In this document: positions 55,921-64,000 of the stretch, one piece after another | How the letters are laid out: each line of letters starts with the position of its first letter | Position numbering within the stretch: the first letter of the stretch is position 1 | Assembly (NCBI GenBank): GCA_030549495.1 | Contig: JAUIRK010000677.1 | Location: 186,001-250,000 of the forward strand | Direction of reading: 5' to 3' | Origin: Nectonema munidae | Taxonomy: Eukaryota; Nematomorpha; Nectonematoida; Nectonematidae | Length of the DNA stretch: 64,000 nt | Position numbers and translations under genes: made by a program | The notes under the pieces: model-generated | Told to the model about the DNA's origin: nothing | What the model saw: the letters and a program-made list of their open reading frames with translations, nothing else | Databases searched by the model: none

Positions 55921-57385
55921 TTAAAAAATAAATTTACCATTTGGATCTTCATCTGGCTTTCTTTTCATTTTATACGATACAGTCTTACTTGTTTTTATAC
56001 GTTTTCTCTGGCCTGGTTTTTTTGCTACATTTGTTTTAAAAGGCACTAAAAGCTCACCTCCCCTTGAAATTATGTCACTTTTCTTTTTTGTTAAGTTTTT
56101 AACTGGATGATTATCATTGATTCCATATTTTGAGGATGAAATATAATCACTTTGCCCGCTAAGAGATAGATCTATTAGTTTTTGGTCCCTTTCAACTTCC
56201 CTTTCTAGCATTTCGATAATTTCTGACAGTCTTTTATTTTTCCAATTAATATTTAATTTAAAAATATGATTTTTACTTTCAGAAATATTATTTTTCCACA
56301 TTAATGGAATATCATATTTCATTCTTGGTAATACAACGTGAGTTTTGATTGTTTCGATTAAGTTTTTCAAATAAGAATCAAAATTATTACAGAATTTATT
56401 ATTGATAAGATTGACTAAATAATCAAATTCTGATAAAGATTTTGAACAAATTAAACCTTTTTTAGAAAATAATAAATTATTTAAAACGTTGAATTCATTA
56501 TTTTTCAAATTTTGATGCTTTTTATTATGGAAAACCAAATTTTCTTTCAGATGCCTAGTACAAAAAATTAGTGTTAGGTCAAAGAATGTATGTTTAAGTC
56601 CTTTAACAAGTGCTTTTTCTTGATCACAACCTATAATTAAGGGATAGTCTATGAGTTTTGTTTTAATATTATTGAAAAAATGAGAATATGTCTCAAAACT
56701 ACAATCATAGTGTAGAAAAAGGGGCCCAAGAATGATAGGATTTGTGTTTTTACCTTTTCTTAACAACCTTTTGTCTTGAAACACAAAGAAGGTCAAGTAA
56801 AGAGGACTTAAATGAAAAGTTCGGTCTATTCCGATAATGTAATTATTTTTAATAGCCATGTTTAGATGATTTATTTGATCTGTAGTATAAAGGATAAATG
56901 CAGGAGTGTTGTTGGAAGAATAACAAGATTGTATAAATCGATGGCCCTTATGAATTGAGTTGAGTAAAAAAAGAATGTCGTCAGAGAGGTTATTTTTATA
57001 AGCGTTATTTGTGAGGGAATATTTCAAATTTTCTATGTATTTTGAGTCTCTGGGGAGAAATGTATTAGTGAGTAAGGAATTAGTGTAAATGTTTCTTGAA
57101 GTTTCACCTTGGTGAATTTGTTGTTTGATGAAGTTTTTAACTTGGAAGGGTGTTTTAAAATAAGGACATGTGTTTGTTTTTGAATTACCATGTGATAGTG
57201 GAACTGAAAAAGAACCAATATATTCATATGTGATTAAATTTAGTAGCTCTTTTTTAGGAAAGGTTTCAAAATATGAAATTCTTCTTTTAAAGTTACTGTT
57301 GTTTTTTAAAAAAGAGTAATATCTTTTTAAAATAAATCCTTCGCTTAAGTTAGATTTTTTTTCAATTTTACTAGCTCGTTATCAT
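55921..57385 (-). CDS. MULE-type transposase domain of the OTU-MULE gene
   Basis: An open frame without ATG up to about 57380, with the first ATG at 57027 (368 residues from there). Text before that ATG is still protein-like (FILKRYYSFLKNNSNFKRRI, YIGSFSVPLSHGNSKTNTCP), so it probably continues the upstream OTU part. Motifs: YIIGIDRTFHLSPLYLTFFV with the first catalytic Asp (DRTF instead of the common DGTF), PLIIGCDQEKALVKGL with the second, CTRHLKENL (C-x2-H) and NISESKNHIFK with a candidate Glu. The C-terminus is very basic (KKPGQRKRIKTSK), suiting DNA binding. The transposase frame is intact over more than 450 codons, unusual in this window. Confidence 0.8.
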
Positions 57386-57388
57386 TAC

Positions 57389-58534
57389 TTAGTATATAAT
57401 TGTATTTTTGCAATGTATTTGAGGACCAGGCTCCACAATCATCGATATATAAATGTCTTTTTTTTCAGGTATTTTTAATAGATAACATATATTTTTCTTG
57501 AACCCCTTGGGAACTTCTTTGAAGAACGATTTATGTGCAAATGATATAAAATCAAACCATTCTTTCAATTTTAAAAATGCATCATTTAGTCCTTTGAATG
57601 ATGAACTAGAAGGAGTAAAATGAGAAAAATAATCGTGATCATTTTGTATGACTAATAAATTATTATTCGTTTTACTATCTTCAATTAGAGAGAAATGATC
57701 CACATCTAAATATCTGGGTTTATTCAAAAAGCTTATATGGTGAGATTCATCAACCATGGCAACAAAATGATTTGAAATGTTTATGCCATTTAGAGAAAAA
57801 TTCGTGCATGAAAATAAAATACGTAATGGAATATTTTTTTTACAATTGGAGTTGAGTGGTGATATTAATTGATTTAGAACATAATATGCGATGTTATCAT
57901 TTGAATAAGGTGGAAAGATCAGTTCTATATGAATATTAAGAGCTGTTGACATGGCACATATGGTAAAAATATTTGACCAACCCCCAAAAATTGAAACATT
58001 CTCGATTGCGGTATAAATATCACATACCTTTTGATAAGTAGGATTTTTATATAAATCAAAATTTGTAAAAAGTTCAATTCATGTAAGAATCCTTAGATGC
58101 TTATTGAATTTTTCGTTGTCAAAGAGCAAACTGGAAACGGCATTGAAAAAACAATTTCCATCTGGAGTTGAAAAAATCGGAACATAGCCTCCTAAGCCAA
58201 AGGTTTTTATAATGTTAACTGAGGTTTGATCTTGATTTGAAAAGTACAGTTTTGGTAACGCACAAAAATGCATACTTTTATATTTTAATAATATTTTCTC
58301 AGACTCCAAATGATCCTTCAAATTTTGTAAGTTATATGTTTTATAAATATTATTAAGTCTTTCTAATGCTATATCATATGTATAACAATCTGCACATATA
58401 AATAAGTTGGGGTTTTCTCTGAAATAGGCTAAATCATTCTCAATCAGGGTAAAACAATTCATGATAACATTATCACATTTATTACATCTCAATGAGATAG
58501 AATCAGAATAATTTCTTGTGAACATTGCAGTCAA
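57389..58534 (-). pseudogene. OTU-type cysteine protease domain with zinc-ribbon-like N-terminus
   Basis: The first frame (58534-58079) has CNKC and CADC pairs about 38 residues apart, then FSTPDGNCFFNAVSSLLF, the OTU catalytic Asp-Gly-Asn-Cys box. A single in-frame TGA (58079-58081) separates it from a second part in the same frame. That part reads FGGWSNIFTICAMSTALNI and NISNHFVAMVDES, the OTU His box. OTU enzymes remove ubiquitin or similar modifiers. The polypyrimidine run and AG at about 58540-58555 would be a good 3' splice site, so an upstream exon is likely. The frame ends at 57389 with TAA, and the MULE frame starts only a few bases later in another register. One frameshift would have split an OTU-MULE fusion. 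Confidence 0.8.
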
Positions 58535-58559
58535 ATTTGATCCTAAAAATAAAAAAAAT

Positions 58560-60168
58560 TTTAATAGCTAGCTAGAATGTTCTAACTGCAATATTTTTTA
58601 ATAAAAACCAGAAATAATATTTAAAAATATTTTATATATGTCTACTCAATACTTAAATATCGATAACTAAAGAAAAGAAAAATATTCAAATCCAAAAATT
58701 TCAGGTTTATCACTGAAATCTCCATTTTTAAATAGATGTAACTTACGATAAGAATTATTTTTAAAAGAAAAAAGTGGATAAAAATCTAGAAAAAAATATA
58801 AATTTTGTTATTTAAAGACACTTTGTCATGATGAAGGGTACTCAAGGCATGCACTCTTTTGTATTATTTAGAAAAAAAAATTTTGAAGTACATTTTCGCT
58901 AAAATAAAATTTGAGCGTACCGTTCCACAATTGTGATTTTTTTCACCAATTGGATTGAAAAGTTCTAAAAAGTAAAAAAGTTATCGCGAACAAGATTCCT
59001 TTCTTTGGGGTTTTAAACTAAATCTAAAACAACTCTTTGTCCATTTTTTTCCGGAAGCCTGACCATGTGACTTTCCTCTATTCCACGCGTACTTAGTTTA
59101 GCTATCACATAACATTCAAACTTTGATACTATATTTTGCTGGCTTAGAAGGAATATATTGTTTTATTAGACATCGCCCACAAAAAATACAAGTTGTTCAT
59201 CTATCGTTATATTTTCGTAAGGTGTAAAAAGAATTTGCAAATTTCTTACTTTGTTTTCCCATAATTTTTTGATTGAAACAAAATTGTGTTTAGCACAAGA
59301 CTCTTTTCTTTTCTTTTTTTCATCGAAGCGCAGCACGATGAAAAATTAAAACAAGAATCAAATTGATCCATAATATTTGAAATAAACTTTTTGACAAATT
59401 TTGTTACCCCAACTTTACCATCAATAATATATTCAGCTTTAAATTTACCTTTAGATATTAATTTGCTTTGTCAACTTTCCATTGAATGATTTAATCTGGA
59501 GCAAAGGTTCCTCCTATATGGGTCTATTCTTCAATATAATGATAAAAATCCCTTTCATTGTAGCCTGTTTTGATTCATCTTTACAAAAGTCTTTTTTCCT
59601 TCAGGCATAATTCTTTACCCACACACCAATGCCTTTATCTTTAATTTTGTCTTTAGTTTTCCACCACAAAAAATTTTGAGTTGTCTTCTTTATTCTCTAT
59701 CAAATTCTATTAAATTATAATTTAATGTATTATTCATTCATTAATATTAGTGGATTAATTGTTGCAAACAAAGCAATAGATAAGAGCAGTATTTAGTTCT
59801 TAGAATTTTTTTTGATATCTTGTTGCCCAATACCGTTTTCTTAATTTTATTATCGTCTTTTTGTACTTTTTATTTTTGAAATATATTATATGTAACGGAA
59901 TGGAGTATTGAGTAAATTAAGAGAGAATTTCTAATGAAAACATTTTAGTTCCAGTATCTGTTTAACGGATAATTTATTTATTTCTTACGTCTGAATTACA
60001 CATGTTAATGAATTTTACAGTAACTTGAGACCAATATAAAATTATCATAATTAATTTACATTGAATAAAAGCATGGAGTAAAGCAATTTAGATTTAACCG
60101 TTAGGGTATTTTTATATTATAAATTCTAATGCGATATCAAGTGTATAACAATCTGAACATATAAATTT
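58560..60168. other. Right interior of the putative element, no recognised gene
   Basis: Mostly AT-rich. A minus-strand stretch at about 59290-59690 reads like fragments of protein (VTKFVKKFISNIMDQFDSC), but I cannot place the family. A block at 59897-59920 (GGAATGGAGTATTGAGTAAA) resembles one near 52030-52060 close to the left end. Confidence 0.4.
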
Positions 60169-60293
60169 GTCGGCAAATCGTCTAGTGGTAAAAGCTTTTC
60201 GATTCCGATGTGATTTCTCTTACCATCTGTTCAGCTATAGAAGTTTACTTTTCCTCTCATGCTATACCGATAACTAAAAAATATATATAATTC
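60169..60293 (+). mobile_element. tRNA-like SINE, copy 2
   Basis: The head has TCTAGTGGTAAAAGC (A-box-like) and TTTTCGATTCC (B-box-like). The tail CTATACCGATAACTAAAAAA matches copy 1 near 10120-10150. It is diverged, so the family is old. Confidence 0.6.
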
Positions 60294-60559
60294 GAAAATA
60301 TAGATATATCTTTAATAATTTTATTGAAATTCATTTTTAATGGATAATTATATTCTTATTTTGAATTATTTAGTATACAAAAATTTTAATAATAATTTTA
60401 AATTATTAATACACTAATAAGATCAAGGCTTTTTACTTAGATTTTGTATTGTTGGAAATAAAATTTTTGGTATTAATTTAGTTATACTTTTTAAAATGGT
60501 GCGTTAAAAATTGGAAATTTACTCAAAAAAATTTACTCATTTTAGTGTGACCCGACTAC

Positions 60560-60685
60560 TCTGTGTTTGCTTGCAGCAATTTAACTTTTAAACTTGAGAA
60601 AAATGAAGTAATGCAATCTTAATTTATTGTTTGATTTTTGTTTGCACAATTTTATCTTCATTTTATACCCTTTTTTGAGAGTCTA
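60560..60685 (-). mobile_element. hAT-like repeat family, copy E, right piece
   Basis: Shares the block with GAAGTAATGCAATCTTAATT and TTTTTGTTTGCACAATTTTA with the interiors near 34.5 and 41.4 kb. It continues copy E beyond the large insertion and then fades at about 60680. Confidence 0.75.
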
Positions 60686-60689
60686 ACTA

Positions 60690-61325
60690 ACTTACACTTA
60701 TTCTTATACACTAAAAAGAATGAAATGAAGAAGAAATAGAATAACTGAAAATTGATGAATGATTTTTTTCATTCAATAAAATTTCCAAATTTTTTTATTT
60801 AATTGATATCTTTACCCCTTTTCTAAGATGGTGCGCATCTATTTGAAGTGAGAAATAAGGAGCATGTGTGCCCCTTGTTGCAGCTTATCATGTTTAATGC
60901 TCCATCGGGTTCAAAACCAATACAGTTCGAAGGGTTTTGACCACATATCTCAATTGCCTCAGAAATCAAGATAAATATATTCGTTTTCGTGGTTTCTTGT
61001 ATTGAAATTAAACCTAAAAAAACAATTAGAATTTTTTCTAGCTTTTTACTATCTAACTAAAATATACAAGTACTTATGAGTTGGTATATCAGTTTATTCA
61101 TCTATGTTGCATATTTTGTATTCTGAAAATCTTCAATAAATTCAGCTTTTAAAGCAGGTGAGATAATATTTTTAATTAAACATGAACATTTAGATCTATG
61201 TAGCCTTATGTGACCCAATGTACTCACTTCTCTGTATGCAGTTATGATTTCCCTCAAATGATCAATCGTGCGTATTGCACAATGGCAAGTCATATTTACA
61301 GCGATTTTAAGTTCTGCTTTTTTAA
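60690..61325. other. Stretch without recognisable gene
   Basis: AT-rich, with short open frames of no family character. One 98-codon frame (61102-61398) runs into the hAT-like copy and is not convincing. Confidence 0.5.
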
Positions 61326-61333
61326 CTTTATTG

Positions 61334-63563
61334 CAGGGGCGCACATCCTCAAAATTATTGGGGGGCTCTGGAAATACCATGGGAGACCAAATATTCAAAA
61401 ATCCTTTAAAATAGAGTGTATTCAGCGCATACCTAAAGTCCTAAATTTATAAGACTACTTTATATTTTTTTTACAAAATTGTTGAATTTAAATACTATAC
61501 TTCATGCGAAAATATTTTAATTAAATTTGCATATCGAATATGGTGCGCAGAAAAAATGCCCCCAGAAAAAATGCGCCAATTAAAATAAAAAAGATGTCAA
61601 ATAAAGATGTTTTGTAAAACAAAAAGTTAACTTTTCATCTAAAACATTTAAAATTTAATTAAAGTAAACTAAAAAACTCAGCATACGACAATTTTTTAAA
61701 TACAAAATTTTTTTTTATAAAATAGCAAACATTTTTGGACTTTGTGGGTATCAGAACACTTTCTAAATATAATTTCTGTTTTAACTGATTTTAATAACAC
61801 ATTCCCACAAATATGCACCTTTGCTATTGTTTTCAAGAACTTTATAAAGAAAAAAACCCTATAGATTAAGAAATTTTAGAAATTTAGGTAATTGGGGGCA
61901 TTTTTTCCGGGGGCATTTTTACCTACAACCATCGAATATACACTAGTTTAAAAAAATCCAAATTTGTTAGGGGGGGGGGGGGGGGATAGGCTTTTTATTT
62001 GAAAAATCAAGTAGTCTAGTCTACTAGGCACATTACAGGAATTGATGAAAGGATATTTGATTCATAGAGAAAACAAATAACTGAAGGTTGGATAGTTTTA
62101 TATGAGTGAATGTAGTCTATAGGCAAAGAGTCTACTATACACCCTGCGATGTTTATATGAAAAAATGTGATTGATTCAGGGGCGAGGGTATAAAATGAAG
62201 TTCTAATTGTGCAAACAAAAAATTAAGATGGCATTATTTAATTTTACTAAGCATCATTCAAAAATAGTTTAAAAGCTAAATTGATACAAGCTACAAAAAG
62301 TAAAATAACTTAACATTTGCAATGATTTGCCTTTTATAATAACTTTTAGGAAAAAAAGTCTATCAGAAAAATTTATAGAGCTCCAAAAAAAAACTAAAAA
62401 ATTTTAGAGCATAACTTAAGTTTTTTGAAAACTAATTTGACGTATCCCCTACAGCATACTCTATGGGTGGAATGGCAGGTTGGTTGACATCATGGACTCA
62501 GCACGGAAGCCTCTGGATTTGATACGAATTTGTTCAGTTTGACATAAGCGGTACATCAGTGCCTTCAATGAAAATACACCCGCTGCACCTTACCTTTTAC
62601 TCAAAATTTCTTACATAATTAACATAAGAGAGAAAGGAAACAAAATAAACTAATAAAGCAATTTTCACTATTTTAAAATGGAACAGTCTGTTCTCAGAAT
62701 AATTTCAAGTTACAAAATGTAACAAACGTAATGATAAAGATTAAGTGACTTGTTGAAAAAAAAATCTTAGCGCGAGTCTAACAATATTCATTGATATAAA
62801 ATTGTAACGATTGAAAACTATTTAAATTTAACTCTAAATGCAAATTAGACAGAAGCAGTGGTGTAGCCAAAAAAAGTTGATAGAAGGGGCACAATTTAAA
62901 AACAAAAAACTTGTGCAACATTATTTATACTTTCTTGATCCTTTCATTGGAGAAATTTTCAAAAACTGATATCGCATAAGATGCATGGGGGCACCATGCG
63001 GTACATAGGAGTGTGGGCACGGCCCCTCATGCCCCAGCCTAGGTACGTCACTGGAGAGAAGAGAGCTGAATGAGATAGGAGAGCTTAACAAGAGAAGAGG
63101 GCTTGAATGAAAGAAGAGATCTTGAATGAGAGCTTGAGTGAATGATTGAGTTTTAGCAGAGAAAGCGGAGGAGACAGAAAGAGAAATAGAATCATCGCTG
63201 TGACAAAAGATGAGAAAATCCAGTGGATCATCAACATGTGTTTGCACAAAAATACTACAGATAAGATACACTATGATAAACTTTACTTACTTATTGTGTG
63301 CATATTGAAGCAATGGATTATTATTATTATATAGCTCTCACGCTTCGTCTGTAAAATATGTTCGATAGGAATTTCAGAGCAGCTTTGCATGTGATGTTTG
63401 ATTGATTCGAAAGTCTCCATTCTTTTATCTTTTCGAATGATCATGATCATCATACATATTTTATAAACAAGCAGCAACTCTTATTTATAGAAAATTATTG
63501 GGGGGGGGGGGGGGGAAGGTCATTTTTGCCTCCCTCCCCTCGCCCCCCTGATGTGCGCCCCTG
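61334..63563 (+). mobile_element. hAT-like repeat family, copy D, with perfect target duplication
   Basis: Both ends read CAGGGGCGCACATC (61334, and inverted at 63563). The flanks are a perfect 8-bp duplication CTTTATTG (61326-61333 and 63564-63571). Length is 2230 bp. It contains the family interior, part of the tRNA-like segment (62461-62530) and the nested MITE (62856-63053), but lacks the 42-bp minisatellite. G runs of about 13-14 lie at 61971-61985 and 63500-63515. No transposase is encoded, so mobility must have come from elsewhere. The perfect duplication makes this the best-defined copy. Confidence 0.95.
62856..63053 (-). mobile_element. Nested hAT MITE, in copy D
   Basis: 198 bp, the same length and sequence class as 40065-40262. 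The ends are CAGTGGTGTAGCC and, inverted, CAGTGACGTACCT. The flanks GACAGAAG and GAGAGAAG agree at seven of eight positions. The same site in both host copies shows common descent. Confidence 0.88.
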
Positions 63564-63571
63564 CTTTATTG

Positions 63572-64000
63572 TTCTTTTACAAAATTCTTTTAAGTTGTGT
63601 TTGATTTTGAAACAAAATTTTTGCTTTGTGCTTCTCGGATTTTTCATGATTTGAGAGATTGCTACTTCTTAGAACAATTGTGCAGTGACAAAGTTTACAC
63701 AATGCTGCCAGTGATCCATCTTCATCTTTTTTACACCATCAAAATATTTTTTCCCAATTCAAATTATATTTACGATTCAATCGTAAGAAGCTTTACATTT
63801 TTTTGAAAAATAAGTATCAGATTGTAAGATTACAAAAAAAGGCGAAAAATTTTTTCAGCACCAAAAAGACTATAAAAAAGCCTAATTTTGGCTTCAAAAA
63901 AGCTAATATAGCAACCATGAAGAAAAAAAATAATCATTAAAAAATTAATTAAAAATTATTTTTTAAATGTAATATTAAAAAAATTTCAAAAATCATTCCA
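63572..64000. other. Stretch without recognisable gene to the window end
   Basis: AT-rich sequence with A runs near the end. A 69-codon frame at 63597-63806 has no recognisable motif. Confidence 0.5.

Larger units (their letters stand above)
51983..60552 (-). mobile_element. Putative large MULE-type transposon carrying an OTU-MULE gene
   Basis: Ends read GGTCCCACTAAAATGAGT (left, 51983) and, inverted, GGGTCACACTAAAATGAG (right, 60552). Flanking 10-mers GACCCCTCTG and GACTACTCTG agree at eight positions, compatible with an old 9-bp Mutator duplication. It splits hAT-like copy E. Inside are the OTU-MULE gene (55921-58534, minus), a piggyBac relic (53.3-54.8 kb) and a SINE. The inverted repeats are short (about 24 bp), which makes the whole-element call less sure than its contents. 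Confidence 0.6.

Noticed and set aside
57033-57227. Separate 64-codon frame upstream of the MULE ATG
   Set aside because: The MULE register itself stays open and protein-like across this interval, so this frame is a shadow.
60169-60210. Possible tRNA gene
   Set aside because: A- and B-box-like motifs are too close together and no acceptor stem pairs. A matching diverged copy at 10 kb supports a SINE.

Overview
The window reads as a transposon-rich, AT-rich animal nuclear genome, most likely an arthropod. The base composition, the short GT-AG introns and the mix of element families would suit a copepod such as a sea louse, but nothing here proves the species. Only one convincing host gene is visible: a single-exon, seven-bladed WD40 protein that matches LST8, the TOR-complex subunit (37684-38679, minus strand). 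There are no rRNA genes, no functional tRNA genes, no CRISPR array and no bacterial operons. The rest is mobile DNA in many states of decay, often nested.

Left third (1-21 kb): a hAT transposase relic (about 940-4330) is split by an A/C-rich LINE (1593-3502), which is itself hit by a 274-bp hAT MITE (2665-2938). LINE fragments follow at 5003-5940 and 7560-9640, then a tRNA-like SINE near 10 kb. A Mutator-type element with long inverted repeats and a spliced FLYWCH transposase lies at 11494-15054, and a long LINE at 16183-19150.

Middle (20-36 kb): an inverted and tandem repeat block (20.2-21.25 kb, 161-bp period) runs straight into the 5' end of a LINE with ORF1 and ORF2. That LINE is cut by a large hAT-like repeat (23685-28175). 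The hAT-like repeat contains a CACTA/EnSpm-like transposon (23981-26195). The LINE is cut again by a broken Ty3/Gypsy-type LTR retrotransposon (29415-33085). It ends in a (CTT)n tail against another hAT-like copy (33713-35583).

Right part (36-64 kb): a decayed second CACTA-like transposase, then the LST8 gene and a diverged 140-bp satellite. A composite hAT-like copy (39527-42491) and a piggyBac relic follow. The C-terminal end of a hAT transposase (45307-45510) stops at a terminus like that of the hAT-like family. Next come a piggyBac MITE, a long minus-strand A/C-rich LINE (46.3-49.7 kb) and another LINE tail. A putative 8.6-kb element (51983-60552) carries an OTU-protease plus MULE-transposase reading frame and encloses a piggyBac relic and a SINE. 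The last element is a hAT-like copy with a perfect 8-bp target duplication (61334-63563).

The unifying thread is one repeat family with CAGGGGCGCACATC termini, seen in at least six places. It is composite: its longer copies carry a nested older MITE, a tRNA-like segment and a 42-bp minisatellite. The OTU-MULE gene and this composite hAT family are the most interesting systems here.
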